Shown: positions 43,779 through 54,599, numbered from the stretch's first letter. The stretch is DNA of 64,000 nucleotides from JAEXOD01 sp963663265 (GCA_963663265.2 CAXXXM010000002.1:1674001-1738000), one strand, 5' to 3'. The notes: a model not told the origin generated them from the sequence alone. Translations and numbers: made by a program.

Positions 43779-45167
43779 ATGTTTAGAACTAAATCTTATA
43801 CACTCATTAAAAATTTATTATTAATATTTGTATCGATATTATCTTTCATTGCATTTAATAATTTAAATAAAACTGAGCTGCCTCATATAAAAGAAGAAGG
43901 CTTTAAGCATGTAGATTGGAGTAAAAATGCTGTGATATATGAAGTTAATATCAGACAGTTTACACCGGAAGGAACGTTCAAAGCCTTTGAAGAGCATATT
44001 CCTCGCTTAAAAGATATGGGGGTTAAAATTTTATGGCTGATGCCTATTCATCCAATTGGAGAAGTAAATAGAAAAGGAAGTTTGGGTAGTTATTATGCTG
44101 TTAAAGATTATTTTGAAGTAAATCCGGAATTTGGAACACTTGCAGAATTTAAACGCCTTGTTAAAAAGATACACGATTATGGAATGTATGTAATAATAGA
44201 TTGGGTTGCAAACCATACGGCATGGGATAACAGCTGGGCAACCACAAATCTCGAATTTTATACAAAAGATAGTACGGGAAATTTTGTTGCTCCTGTTCCG
44301 GATTGGCACGATGTGATTGATTTAGACTACTCCAATGACGGATTACGAAAAAAAATGACCGAAGCATTAAAGTTTTGGATAGCAAAGTGTGATATTGATG
44401 GATATAGGTGCGATGTAGCAGGCATGGTGCCAACAGATTTTTGGAATGAAGTAAGACCCCAATTAGATAAAATTAAACCTATATTTATGTTAGCAGAAGC
44501 AGAACAGTTAGATTTACACGAAAAAGCTTTTGATATGGGATACGCATGGGATTTACATCACTTGTTTAATGATATTGCTAAAGGCAAAAAAAATGCGTCA
44601 GATTTGGCAAAATATACAAATCAAGAACAAGAAAAATTCAAGAACGGTGAATACCGAATGATTTTTACGTCAAATCATGACGAAAACTCTTGGAATGGTA
44701 CGGAGTTTGAACGGTTAGGTGATGCTACTGAATGTTTTGCCGCTCTAAGTTTTGTTTTTAGAGGGATGCCTCTTATTTATTCAGGGCAGGAAGCCGAAAG
44801 TAATAAACGGTTGAATTTTTTTGATAAAGACTCAATTGAATGGAAAAATACCCATACAGAAGAGCTTTATACAAAACTTTCTCATTTAAAAAAGAATAAT
44901 AAAGCTCTTTGGAATGGAGATGAAGGAAGTGATATTGTTCTTTTGCCTTCAAATAACAAAAAAGCTTTGTTCTCTTTTGTTCGTACAAAAGACAAAAATA
45001 AAGTGTTTGTAATTTTTAATTTATCAAATAATGAAGTAACTGCAAAAATTAATAGTGACCTTATCTATGATAATTTTACTAATGTTATGACTAAGAAAGA
45101 ACAATCATTTACAAACAATTCAACACTCAAACTTAAACCGTGGGGATATTATATTTTTTATAAATAG
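43779..45167 (+). CDS. Alpha-amylase family (GH13) glycosidase, catalytically intact
   Basis: The 462-residue enzyme has one N-terminal hydrophobic segment, so it is exported or membrane-anchored. All GH13 motifs are present: DWVANH (141-146), GYRCDVAGM with Arg210 and nucleophile Asp212, acid/base Glu240 in MLAEAEQ, and SNHDENSW with His300 and Asp301. It should hydrolyse or transfer alpha-glucans; maltogenic or maltodextrin-type specificity is possible. A C-terminal beta-sandwich ends at KPWGYYIFYK. It starts a short run with the chemoreceptor gene seven bases after its stop. Confidence 0.9.
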   Translation: MFRTKSYTLIKNLLLIFVSILSFIAFNNLNKTELPHIKEEGFKHVDWSKNAVIYEVNIRQFTPEGTFKAFEEHIPRLKDMGVKILWLMPIHPIGEVNRKGSLGSYYAVKDYFEVNPEFGTLAEFKRLVKKIHDYGMYVIIDWVANHTAWDNSWATTNLEFYTKDSTGNFVAPVPDWHDVIDLDYSNDGLRKKMTEALKFWIAKCDIDGYRCDVAGMVPTDFWNEVRPQLDKIKPIFMLAEAEQLDLHEKAFDMGYAWDLHHLFNDIAKGKKNASDLAKYTNQEQEKFKNGEYRMIFTSNHDENSWNGTEFERLGDATECFAALSFVFRGMPLIYSGQEAESNKRLNFFDKDSIEWKNTHTEELYTKLSHLKKNNKALWNGDEGSDIVLLPSNNKKALFSFVRTKDKNKVFVIFNLSNNEVTAKINSDLIYDNFTNVMTKKEQSFTNNSTLKLKPWGYYIFYK

Positions 45168-45174
45168 ATAAAAC

Positions 45175-47244
45175 ATGAATAAAATACTAAGAAAACTTTC
45201 TTTATCAAAAAAATTAATAGCAATGGGATTAACTTTTACAATCCCAATTGCTGTTTTACTTTTTTATGTTATTTCGGGTTACAATAACAGTATTAAACTC
45301 TCAAAAATTGAATTAACCGGCAATAGTATAATTAAGGAAATATCAGCATTAATTCCTCTTTTATATGATCACCAAATACTTGTAAATAATTCTATTCTAA
45401 ATGGGAATCCGGAAAAAAACTTAAACCAAAATGAAAAACAAATAGAAAAAGGGTTTGCTAATTTATTCAAAATAATAAAACAAAGTGAGGGGGTTATTGG
45501 TTTAGATTCAATAACACTATCTAAAGAAAATAACGAAAGCTTTGATTATTTAAGCTTATTAAATCGATGGGAAAAAATCAAATATAGTAAAAAGAACTTT
45601 TCAGTTGTAATAAACAAAAAAAATCATGATATCTTAATTAACCTTTTAGGGGAGTATATTAAACTTGTTAGTGACAAATCTTATTTAATATTAGATCCGG
45701 ATTTGGATTCTTATTATGTAATGTATACTATTGTTAATACTATGCCTAAATTATATAATTATGTATACTTAATTGAAAATTTAGGTGCCCCCGATGTTGA
45801 TAATATTGACCAAAGAATGACTACAAATGAACAAATACAGTTTTATAATTTGGTGTTACAAAATGAAGTATTTACAAAGATTAATAAATATCTTGGGACG
45901 GCAATTGGTTTTGATAAAGAATATTATGGGGAAAGTGAAATTCTTCAGCATACGTTAAAGGACTTTTTACCTAAGTTTAATTTAAGTATAGATGAGTATA
46001 ATAAATCGATTGAAATTCTTGGTAATGAAGGTTGGACAGAAAATAGCAGAGTTGTAAAATCCAAATTAATTGAATCGAGTAATTTGTTGTGGAACAATTT
46101 AGGCAAAAGTTTAGACCAGCTGATTTTACGACGTGTGGAATATTATCAAAACTCAAGATTGTTTGCCCTGTTAATAATTGGTACAGCATTAGGAATTGCA
46201 ATATTTATTGTTTCCCTATTAATAAAAAGCGTAACTCTACCGCTTAAAAAAGTAACAAATATGGCGGAGCTAATTACAAAGGGATATATAACACAAGCAG
46301 CGTTTCTGCTAAATAAGGGGAGTGACAATGATACTGAAGAAACAAAAGATGAAATTGAATTGTTGCTTCGTTCAGTAAACAAAATGACCGATTATCTTAA
46401 TAACGTAATAAAAGAAGTTAAAGGATCAAAAATATTAATAGATGATTCGTCAAAAAAAATAAATTCCGAAATTAAACAGTTAGAAACAATATCTACGGAA
46501 CAAGTAGCATCAACTTCTCAAATTAATGCAACAGCCAAGCATATAAGTGAGTCGTCTGACAGCTTTGTGTTATCCATGAATGAAGTAAAAAATATGGTAA
46601 CAGAAACTGTAAATTTAACAGTAAAAGGGATTAATAATATCAAGGAAATAAATAATATTACCTCCACGCTTTTAACTTCATCAGCACAAATTTCGGAAAA
46701 ACTTAATAACTTAAGTTATAACTCAAATCAAATTAATAATATTATTACAACAATAACAAAGGTTGCTGACCAAATTAATCTGCTTAGTTTAAATACTTCA
46801 TTGGAAGCTGAAAAAGCCGGAAAATATGGGGCGGGTTTTAGTGTGCTTGCTAAAGAGATGAAAAGGTTATCTGACCAAACAGCAGTTGGTACGTTAAATA
46901 TTGAACAAATTATTAAAAACATGCACGGAGCTATTGAGGAGAGTGTTGAATTTGTTGAACGATACTTTAAGTCTATTCAAGAAAGTTCCAATAGAATAAC
47001 TGAATTAAGCGAGAATTTTGGAATTGTATTTGACCACATAAATGATTTGGAGCCGAACTTTCTGTTTTTAAGTGATGAATTGAATGAGCAGTCATCAAAT
47101 GCAAAAATGATAAGTGAAGGAATTACTCAATTAAATGATTCTGCAAAAGTAATAAAAAATGCTGTTATGGAATTTAATGGTATCATATCAAATTTAAATA
47201 AATCGGTCGAGACTTTTAATAAAGAAATTGAAAATTTTAATTAA
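45175..47244 (+). CDS. Methyl-accepting chemotaxis protein
   Basis: The 689-residue receptor has an N-terminal membrane helix (about 15-35), a large helical extracytoplasmic sensor (about 36-320), a second helix (about 322-345) and a HAMP domain (about 346-400). The signalling coiled coil has its hairpin tip at INLLSLNTSLEAEKAGKYGAGF, followed by VLAKEMKRLSDQT. It should control a CheA kinase; no che genes are in the window. It is only seven bases after the GH13 enzyme, so it may monitor a sugar or a related condition. Confidence 0.9.
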   Translation: MNKILRKLSLSKKLIAMGLTFTIPIAVLLFYVISGYNNSIKLSKIELTGNSIIKEISALIPLLYDHQILVNNSILNGNPEKNLNQNEKQIEKGFANLFKIIKQSEGVIGLDSITLSKENNESFDYLSLLNRWEKIKYSKKNFSVVINKKNHDILINLLGEYIKLVSDKSYLILDPDLDSYYVMYTIVNTMPKLYNYVYLIENLGAPDVDNIDQRMTTNEQIQFYNLVLQNEVFTKINKYLGTAIGFDKEYYGESEILQHTLKDFLPKFNLSIDEYNKSIEILGNEGWTENSRVVKSKLIESSNLLWNNLGKSLDQLILRRVEYYQNSRLFALLIIGTALGIAIFIVSLLIKSVTLPLKKVTNMAELITKGYITQAAFLLNKGSDNDTEETKDEIELLLRSVNKMTDYLNNVIKEVKGSKILIDDSSKKINSEIKQLETISTEQVASTSQINATAKHISESSDSFVLSMNEVKNMVTETVNLTVKGINNIKEINNITSTLLTSSAQISEKLNNLSYNSNQINNIITTITKVADQINLLSLNTSLEAEKAGKYGAGFSVLAKEMKRLSDQTAVGTLNIEQIIKNMHGAIEESVEFVERYFKSIQESSNRITELSENFGIVFDHINDLEPNFLFLSDELNEQSSNAKMISEGITQLNDSAKVIKNAVMEFNGIISNLNKSVETFNKEIENFN

Positions 47245-47257
47245 ACATGGAAATTTT

Positions 47258-49870
47258 ATGAAATTCAATAAATCGTTATATTCTGTTATCCCAATATTTC
47301 TATTGCTAATAATTTCGTTAGCTGTGGTAAAATTAAACATAGGTGAATCATCCAAATTGGATTGGCAGGAGAAAAAAGCAAAAGGTCCTGATTTACGTCC
47401 AAGTGAGTGGGCACTTCTTCAAAGAACTTTTCCTTATTTTAAATCTGATTTAGATGCCTATTCAACATCTTTAAAACAAATGAAAAAATTAAAAGATGAC
47501 CAGAATGGTTATTATTTATCAAAGAAAAAATCTTTGGCTCAGTGGGAATTTGCTGGTCCAACTAATATTGGGGGAAGAATTACCGATATTGAATTTAATC
47601 CATTAGACGGTAATATTGTTTACGCAGGAGCAGCGACTGGGGGAGTCTTTAAGTCTACTGATAAAGGTGTAACTTGGGTCCCTATTTTTGATGATGCCGC
47701 TGTTTTTTCAATTGGGGATATTTGTATTGACCCAATTAACCCAAATATTGTATATGTTGGAACAGGCGAAGCTAATGGTGGGCATAATAATTTCCCAGGT
47801 GCCGGAGTTTATAAGTCAACAAATGCAGGTGAAACTTGGCAGTATGTTGGACTTGAACAATCGTGTGCAATTGGAAGAATAATTATTGATCCAAATAATA
47901 CTTCGAAAATATTTGCTGCTGCGGTTGGATCGTACTTTGTGCCTAATAATGAACGAGGTTTATTTGTTTCAACAGATGCCGGAGCTACTTGGAATAAATC
48001 ATTATTTGTTTCAGATTCCACAGGTTGTATTGATATTGTAATGCATCCTGAAAATAATCAAGTATTGATTGCCGCTATGTGGGAAAGAGTAAGACAGCCC
48101 GGTTATGCTCATTTATATGGACCAACAAGTGGAATGTTTAAGTCAACAAACGGCGGAAGTACTTGGAATAAAATAACCAGTTCGGTTTTGCCTAATCCAA
48201 ATACGGAAAACGTTGGTAGAATAGGATTGGCAATTAATAAAACAAATCCTGATTTAATATACTCCATATATAATGACGGGGCTAATTATATTGGGCTTTA
48301 TAAAAGCATAAATTTTGGGAACTCGTGGGTAAATGTGGATACTGATAACGAAATTAGTGCAGGCGTGAGTAACTTTTCCTGGTATTTTGGACAAATACGA
48401 ATTCATCCTACAAACCCCAATATTGTTTATGCATTAGATGTTTCTTTTATGCGTTCTACTGATGGTGGTCAAAACTGGCCCATAGTTTATGGATATGGTG
48501 GTCCTGAACAATTACATGTTGATCACCACGCACTTGCTTTTCACCCAACTGAACCCAACTATATTTTAGAGGGGAATGATGGTGGTATTAATCGTTCTAC
48601 TGATGGGGGAGTAAATTGGTCAAATATTTCTCCAATGCCAACCACACAGTTTTATGAAATATTTATTGATCCTAATAATCCTAAAAGGTTATATGGTGGA
48701 ACTCAAGATAATAACACAATAAGAACTAAAACTGGTGCATTGAATGACTGGGAAGCCATACTTGGCGGAGATGGAATGTATGTTCTTGTTGATTACACCA
48801 ATTCAAATATTATTTATGCAGAATCGCAGTGGGGAAATCTTACTAAATCAACTGACGGAGGAAACTATTTTTACTCAATTCTTAATGGTATAAATAGTAA
48901 TGAGCCTACAAATTGGTCTACACCGGTTGTTATGGATCCAGCAAATCATAACGTTTTATATTATGGTACTGATAGAGTATATAGAACAACAAACGGTGGG
49001 AGTAGTTGGTCTTCTATTAGTCCAAAACTTGTTAGTGGTATATACTCACCACGTTTAGGAACTGTAACTACAATTGCTGTTTCAGGAAAAAACACGAACT
49101 ATATTTATGCCGGTACAGATGACAGCCAAATTTGGGTGTCAAAAGATCATGGAAGTAATTGGACTGAAATTTCTAATGGACTGCCAATTAGGTGGGTAAC
49201 CAGAATTGTAGTTGACCCAAAAGATGAAAATACTGTTTATGCTACTTTTTCCGGTTTAAGATGGAAAGATCCCGTATCACATGTTTTTAGAAGTAGTAAT
49301 GCCGGAAGTACGTGGGAAGATATTAGTAGTAATTTGCCGGATGCCCCCGTAAATGCTTTTGCGGTAGATTTCAATTATAGCAATGTACTTTATTTAGGAA
49401 GTGATATTGGAGCCTTTGTAAGTTTTAATTATGGTGCTGAATGGGAAGTTTTGGCTGAAGGATTGCCGGTTGTTCCGGTAAATGATATGAAGATTGACCG
49501 TGAAACCAATACATTGGTCGTTGGAACACACGGCAGGTCTATGTATAAAGTTAATTTACTAAATGTATTAAGTGATGTTGAGGATAGTTATTCTCTAAGA
49601 CCCGAAACATTTTCACTTGAGCAGAATTATCCTAATCCGTTTAATCCAAATACTACAATACAGTTTAATATTCCTAAAGCCGGTAATATAAAGATGAATG
49701 TTTATGATGCACTTGGCAGAAAAGTTAAACAACTTTTGGATCAAAATTATGAAGCTGGATCTTATTCGCTTAATTTTAATGCAACAGGTTTAAGTAGTGG
49801 TGTGTATTTTTATGAAATGATATATAATAACAATTTAAAAGTAGTAAAGAAAATGATTTTGGCAAAATAA
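47258..49870 (+). CDS. Secreted Asp-box beta-propeller protein (sortilin/VPS10-like) with T9SS tail
   Basis: The roughly 870-residue protein has an N-terminal signal/anchor segment. Many Asp-box turns follow (STDKGVTW, STNAGETW, STDAGATW, STNGGSTW, STDGGVNW), as in sialidase, xyloglucanase and VPS10 propellers. The C-terminal sorting domain starts LEQNYPNPFNPNT. I use the ATG at 47258; the 47228 alternative overlaps the chemoreceptor and would put charged residues before the signal. No sialidase Arg triad was identified, so it may be a binding protein or a glycosidase of a different type. Confidence 0.85.
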   Translation: MKFNKSLYSVIPIFLLLIISLAVVKLNIGESSKLDWQEKKAKGPDLRPSEWALLQRTFPYFKSDLDAYSTSLKQMKKLKDDQNGYYLSKKKSLAQWEFAGPTNIGGRITDIEFNPLDGNIVYAGAATGGVFKSTDKGVTWVPIFDDAAVFSIGDICIDPINPNIVYVGTGEANGGHNNFPGAGVYKSTNAGETWQYVGLEQSCAIGRIIIDPNNTSKIFAAAVGSYFVPNNERGLFVSTDAGATWNKSLFVSDSTGCIDIVMHPENNQVLIAAMWERVRQPGYAHLYGPTSGMFKSTNGGSTWNKITSSVLPNPNTENVGRIGLAINKTNPDLIYSIYNDGANYIGLYKSINFGNSWVNVDTDNEISAGVSNFSWYFGQIRIHPTNPNIVYALDVSFMRSTDGGQNWPIVYGYGGPEQLHVDHHALAFHPTEPNYILEGNDGGINRSTDGGVNWSNISPMPTTQFYEIFIDPNNPKRLYGGTQDNNTIRTKTGALNDWEAILGGDGMYVLVDYTNSNIIYAESQWGNLTKSTDGGNYFYSILNGINSNEPTNWSTPVVMDPANHNVLYYGTDRVYRTTNGGSSWSSISPKLVSGIYSPRLGTVTTIAVSGKNTNYIYAGTDDSQIWVSKDHGSNWTEISNGLPIRWVTRIVVDPKDENTVYATFSGLRWKDPVSHVFRSSNAGSTWEDISSNLPDAPVNAFAVDFNYSNVLYLGSDIGAFVSFNYGAEWEVLAEGLPVVPVNDMKIDRETNTLVVGTHGRSMYKVNLLNVLSDVEDSYSLRPETFSLEQNYPNPFNPNTTIQFNIPKAGNIKMNVYDALGRKVKQLLDQNYEAGSYSLNFNATGLSSGVYFYEMIYNNNLKVVKKMILAK

Positions 49871-50011
49871 TTTTAATGATTATGGGGATTTATAATTGAC
49901 AATATCAAACTTATTTATTAAATTATTTTTGTTATTATTGGGTGATGAATAATTGTTGAATTTGTTGATAATTGCAACTTTATTTTCTAAAAATTATAAA
50001 TGGAGTTAGGT

Positions 50012-51274
50012 ATGAGAAGTTATTTTCATGGTTTGGTTTTTTTTCTACTACTGTTTGGCAATATGTTAGCACAAACCGCTGATACTTGTTTTCTCCCATT
50101 AGCTATTGGTAATAAATGGCAGTATAGAGTTCGAACCACTCTTGAAACCATGTGGCCTTATACAATTAAGTGTAGATATTCGCTAAAGACCTTTACAATT
50201 ACAAGTGCTTCTCCTCAAGGTGGAAATTTATACTATTATACTTCACCGATTGGAGCTGCTCACTATGATACTTCGACTCAGCAGTTATACCTTGCTTCAA
50301 AATCAACTTCTCCTTTGGAAACTTTATCTTCGCTTTATTGGGATTTCTCAAAACCGGTAGGGTGGAGTTTGGATTGGCGAATTATGGTTCAAGAAACTAT
50401 TTCCTTTTTTGATAAAACTGAAAACTGTTTGGGGAAAAGAAATGCTTATGATATTCGCATGTGGAATGAAGCTTTATTTATGAATCAAATCGGGATGGTC
50501 CTTTATCGAAATGCCGGAACTGCCGGTGGGGGAACTGGTGGTGGACTCGAAACCCATACTTTAATAGGATGTATATTAGCTGATGGTACTGTTTATGTGG
50601 ATTCTGCAAAACCAACAATAGATTTTGTGAGTTGTTCTTCAAACACAAATAGTAATATTTTAAGATTAAATATTAATCATAAATACTCAGCAAATGATGT
50701 AAATTTTGATACAACTACTTCATATACATATATTGATTATGCAAAGGTTTATTATTATTATTCAAATGGAAATGATTCTACAAATGTTGATTCTTTATCA
50801 TTGGTTTATGATAATATGGATGTTTTTTCGGCTACAATCCCAAAGTGGCAAAACCCAACTGATGAATATACATTAAATTATAAAATAGTTGCAACCGATA
50901 AAGCATTAATACAACATACTACAAGTTATCCGGAAACAGGTTTTGCAAAATTAATTATTTCAAGTATTGGGAATGAAGGAACTGACCTTACGCTAAATTC
51001 CTTTAGTTTAAATCAAAACTATCCAAATCCATTTAATCCAAGTACAACCATTGAATTTAACATTCCAGCTAATGGACTTGTAGAATTAAAAATATTTGAT
51101 GTTTTAGGAAAAGAAGTTGCAACCTTGTTTAACGGGGAAAAAAGTGCAGGTACGCACAAAATAGAGTTTAATAGTAATTCTGCTAAACATAGTTTAAGCA
51201 GCGGTATATATTTTTATAGTATAAAATACAATGGTGTTAATATAATTACTAAGAAGATGATTTTGGCTAAATAA
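50012..51274 (+). CDS. Secreted T9SS protein of unknown function, tandem copy 1
   Basis: About 420 residues with a signal peptide (GLVFFLLLFGNMLAQ). The N-terminal half of the mature protein (DTCFLPLAIGNKWQYR...) has a beta-rich look and a GNKWQY motif shared with its neighbour. The C-terminal T9SS domain starts LNQNYPNPFNPST and ends KKMILAK. The start is taken as the ATG at 50012. An earlier ATG at 50000 overlaps the GGAG ribosome site, which is conserved before both copies. No family was recognised. The downstream gene is a tandem paralogue. Confidence 0.8.
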   Translation: MRSYFHGLVFFLLLFGNMLAQTADTCFLPLAIGNKWQYRVRTTLETMWPYTIKCRYSLKTFTITSASPQGGNLYYYTSPIGAAHYDTSTQQLYLASKSTSPLETLSSLYWDFSKPVGWSLDWRIMVQETISFFDKTENCLGKRNAYDIRMWNEALFMNQIGMVLYRNAGTAGGGTGGGLETHTLIGCILADGTVYVDSAKPTIDFVSCSSNTNSNILRLNINHKYSANDVNFDTTTSYTYIDYAKVYYYYSNGNDSTNVDSLSLVYDNMDVFSATIPKWQNPTDEYTLNYKIVATDKALIQHTTSYPETGFAKLIISSIGNEGTDLTLNSFSLNQNYPNPFNPSTTIEFNIPANGLVELKIFDVLGKEVATLFNGEKSAGTHKIEFNSNSAKHSLSSGIYFYSIKYNGVNIITKKMILAK

Positions 51275-51415
51275 TTTCAATGATGGTGGGGATTATTAAT
51301 TGACAATAGGGAACTTATTTATTAAATTATTTTTGTTATTATTGGGTGATGAATGATTATGAAATATATTGATAATTGCAACTTTATGTTCTAAAAATTA
51401 TAAATGGAGTTAGGT

Positions 51416-52612
51416 ATGAGAATTAATATTAAAGTTTTTAGCTTTTTTCTTTTACTGTTTGGTAATATGTTAGCACAAACCGCTGATACTTGTTACTTCC
51501 CTTTGGAGATGGGAAATAAATGGCAGTATTTGTATATTCGTACTGGAGATGCTAATGAAGGATATAGCATAAAAAATTACGAAATAGTTGATACTATTTC
51601 TAATGAGGGACGATTGTATTATTCCAATAGCCCACTTGGAAGGGCTAATTATGATACAACAACTAAAATTTTGCGAGTTTATAATTCAACTCCGACTTGG
51701 TATTGGGATTTCTCAAATCCTGTAGGATGGTCTATGCCGGGGAGTTCCGTGACTCTACAGACGAGAACATTTTTTGATAGAACGGAACTTTGCCCAGGCA
51801 AAGTAGGAAATTCCGGCTATCGTGATACGCGTTATTTTATGAATAATGTTGGTATGCTTAATTATACCGACGGGTTTCTTGGTGTTTCTTTGAGTATGCA
51901 ATTAATAGGTTGTATTCTGACTAATGGTTCTGTATATGTGGATTCTGCAAAGCCAACGATAGATTTTGTTAGTGATTCTTCAACAGCAAATAATAATATT
52001 CTAAAATTAAAAATTGATCATAAGTACTCTGGACATATTCCTCATGGTGCTAATAATACATACACATATATTGATACTGCAAAACTATATTATTATTATT
52101 CACATGGAAACGATTCTACGGCTGTTGATTCTTTATCATTGGTTCATGACGGTGAAAATATATTTTCAGTAGCAATCCCCAAGTGGAATAACCTGACTGA
52201 TGAATATGCATTAAATTATAAAATAGTTGCAACCGATAAAGCATTAATACAACATACTACAAGTTATCCGGAAACAGGTTTTGCAAAATTAATTATTTCA
52301 AGTATTGGGAATGAAGGAAATGACCTTATGCTAAATTCATTTAGTCTAAATCAAAACTATCCTAATCCTTTTAATCCAAGTACTACCATTGAATTTAGCA
52401 TTCCAACTAATGGACGGGTAGAACTTAAAATATTTGATGTTTTAGGAAAAGAAGTTGCAACTTTGATTAATGGAGAGCTAAGTGCCGGCTCACACAAATT
52501 GGAATTTAATTCTAATTCAGCGAAAAATAGTTTAAGTAGTGGTATTTATTTTTATAGTATTAGATATAATGGGGTAAATACGATTACAAAAAAAATGATA
52601 TTAACAAAATAA
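51416..52612 (+). CDS. Secreted T9SS protein of unknown function, tandem copy 2
   Basis: This is a paralogue of the preceding gene, about 398 residues, with the same signal-peptide core (LLLFGNMLAQTADTC), GNKWQY motif and T9SS tail. The two diverge in the middle, while the DNA at 50871-50981 and 52209-52319 is identical for 111 bp, including synonymous positions. The ~130-bp leader before each gene is also closely similar. This points to tandem duplication with later local gene conversion. The start is the ATG at 51416 with GGAG before it. Function unknown. Confidence 0.8.
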   Translation: MRINIKVFSFFLLLFGNMLAQTADTCYFPLEMGNKWQYLYIRTGDANEGYSIKNYEIVDTISNEGRLYYSNSPLGRANYDTTTKILRVYNSTPTWYWDFSNPVGWSMPGSSVTLQTRTFFDRTELCPGKVGNSGYRDTRYFMNNVGMLNYTDGFLGVSLSMQLIGCILTNGSVYVDSAKPTIDFVSDSSTANNNILKLKIDHKYSGHIPHGANNTYTYIDTAKLYYYYSHGNDSTAVDSLSLVHDGENIFSVAIPKWNNLTDEYALNYKIVATDKALIQHTTSYPETGFAKLIISSIGNEGNDLMLNSFSLNQNYPNPFNPSTTIEFSIPTNGRVELKIFDVLGKEVATLINGELSAGSHKLEFNSNSAKNSLSSGIYFYSIRYNGVNTITKKMILTK

Positions 52613-52630
52613 TTTCAAATATTTTAGAGT

Positions 52631-52667
52631 AAGCCATGGATAATTGTTTTATCTATGGCTTTTTTTG
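52631..52667 (+). terminator. Terminator after the tandem T9SS genes
   Basis: AAGCCATGGATAA pairs with TTATCTATGGCTT (one G-T pair) across a TTGTT loop, followed by T residues, 18 bp past the stop. Confidence 0.88.
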
Positions 52668-52696
52668 TTTAAATTGGAAAAAATTGAGATTTTACT

Positions 52697-54544
52697 ATGA
52701 CAAACAGTTTGACAGAAATAATATCCAAAGTTATTGAAACAAATAATAGTGCTTTCTTTTATACGCCTCCAATTTATAAAAAAGCTAAGTCGTACTATTT
52801 TTCAAAGATAAAAGATTTAGTTTCGGTATGTAATGTTGAGGATTTACAAACTCAAAGGGCTGATATTGAAAATATACTGAAAAATCACTTGGGTTTTTCG
52901 TTAGCCAATTATGAAGCAAGCAAACTTTTTGAGAGTAAACTCGATTTTATTAAAACTGATGAAGAACCTTTACTGCAATTTTATTTTTATAATAAATCCG
53001 ACGTGAAAGAATACAAATCAATAGAAATTATTCATGATTATAAATATCCTGTTTCCAGAAGTAAATTGGTAAATGAATTTAAGCTAAATGTTGGTAAACA
53101 GGACTATATTAACAAAATAAAAGAGATTAAAAATTTTATTAGCAAAGGGGATACTTATCAAGTTAATTATACGTTAAAAGCAAATTACAAACTTAACAAA
53201 TCGATCCAAGAAATATTTAATGTTTTATTGTTCAACCAATCAGCAAAGTTTACGGCAATAATTAATATAGGGAAAAGTATAATTATATCTGTATCACCTG
53301 AATTATTTTTTACAGTAAATAAAAAGAAAATTATTACTTCTCCTATGAAAGGGACAATCAAAAGGGGAGTAAATCTAAAAGAGGATAAACTCAATAAACT
53401 TGAATTAAAAACTAATGAAAAAGAAAAAGCCGAAAACTTAATGATAGTTGATTTGTTACGGAATGATTTAGGTCGAATAAGCAAATATGGCTCTGTCAAA
53501 ACAAACAAGTTGTTTAAAGTTGAAAAATATGAATCTTTATTCCAAATGATTTCTATAATTGAAGCAAAATTAAAAACAGTTAATTTGCTTGATATTTTAA
53601 AAGAAATATTCCCATGCGGTTCAATTACGGGTGCACCTAAAATTAGAACAATGGAAATAATTAATTTGCTTGAAAGTGAAAAAAGGGGTTTATATACAGG
53701 AAGCATTGGCTTGTTGTTAAAAGATACATTTGTTTTTAATGTAGCAATAAGAACTTTGTTAATAGATAAAACCTTGAATACTGGTGAAATCGGTTTAGGG
53801 AGTGGAATAGTCTGGGATAGCAAAGCAAACAATGAATATAATGAAGTTAAATTAAAGGGACGTTATTTAACAAATCCTGAAAAGTATTTTGAAATATTTG
53901 AATCAATCCTAATAGAAAATAGAAATCCTTTTTTATTAAAAGAACATTTAAAACGCCTTGAAAAAGCAGCAGAATATTTTTTGTTCTCATTTAATAAAAA
54001 GAAAGTTACTAAAGAAATAGAAAAAGTTATTGAAAAGACTACTCTGCCAAGCTATAAGCTTAAAGTTCAGATTACAAAATGGGGAGATATAAAAACATAT
54101 GTTGAGCCTATTAATGATCCGCCTTCATTTATAAAATGTGTGATATCATCGAAAAAAGTATCTACTCAAAACAGGTTTCAGTATTTTAAGACCACAAACA
54201 GAAATTTATATGCTTCTGAACTCAAAAAGAATAGACGAAAAGGATTTTATGAGGTTTTATTCTTAAATGAAAAAGAACAAATTGCTGAAGGTTCGTTTAC
54301 AAATATTCTTATTAAAAAGAGTGGCAGATTTTTTACTCCTTCAATTAATTCAGGAATTCTTAACGGTATTTACAGGGACTTTTTACTTAAACAAGAAGCT
54401 GTTTTTGAAAAAGAGTTAAATTATAATGATTTGGTTGGTGCTGATGAAATAATGCTTATTAATTCTGTCCGTAAGGGAATTTTTGTTGATGAAGTTTGGA
54501 ATGACGGAATTTGTGTTTATAAAAAATTATCGCCTGATGATTAA
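52697..54544 (+). CDS. pabBC: Fused aminodeoxychorismate synthase component I and lyase (PabB-PabC)
   Basis: The 615-residue protein combines two steps of p-aminobenzoate synthesis for folate. The PabB part (about 1-395) has the chorismate-binding motifs SPELFF, SPMKGTIKRG, LLRNDLGRI, CGSITGAPKIRTME and YTGSIG. The C-terminal part (about 400-615) resembles class IV aminotransferase PabC, with ILIENRNPFLLKEHLKRL and EGSFTNIL. GAPKIRTME (Lys in PIKIRT-type context) indicates PabB rather than anthranilate synthase. The glutaminase PabA is not adjacent. It is monocistronic after a terminator. A 215-residue antisense frame inside it is a shadow. Confidence 0.9.
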   Translation: MTNSLTEIISKVIETNNSAFFYTPPIYKKAKSYYFSKIKDLVSVCNVEDLQTQRADIENILKNHLGFSLANYEASKLFESKLDFIKTDEEPLLQFYFYNKSDVKEYKSIEIIHDYKYPVSRSKLVNEFKLNVGKQDYINKIKEIKNFISKGDTYQVNYTLKANYKLNKSIQEIFNVLLFNQSAKFTAIINIGKSIIISVSPELFFTVNKKKIITSPMKGTIKRGVNLKEDKLNKLELKTNEKEKAENLMIVDLLRNDLGRISKYGSVKTNKLFKVEKYESLFQMISIIEAKLKTVNLLDILKEIFPCGSITGAPKIRTMEIINLLESEKRGLYTGSIGLLLKDTFVFNVAIRTLLIDKTLNTGEIGLGSGIVWDSKANNEYNEVKLKGRYLTNPEKYFEIFESILIENRNPFLLKEHLKRLEKAAEYFLFSFNKKKVTKEIEKVIEKTTLPSYKLKVQITKWGDIKTYVEPINDPPSFIKCVISSKKVSTQNRFQYFKTTNRNLYASELKKNRRKGFYEVLFLNEKEQIAEGSFTNILIKKSGRFFTPSINSGILNGIYRDFLLKQEAVFEKELNYNDLVGADEIMLINSVRKGIFVDEVWNDGICVYKKLSPDD

Positions 54545-54599
54545 AAAGTTTATAATTTTGCCGATTTATATAATATTAATATATGAATAGGAATAAAAG

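Noticed and set aside
53185..53832. 215-codon antisense frame inside pabBC
   Set aside because: The plus strand encodes clear PabB motifs across the same stretch; the antisense product shows no family and no start signal.
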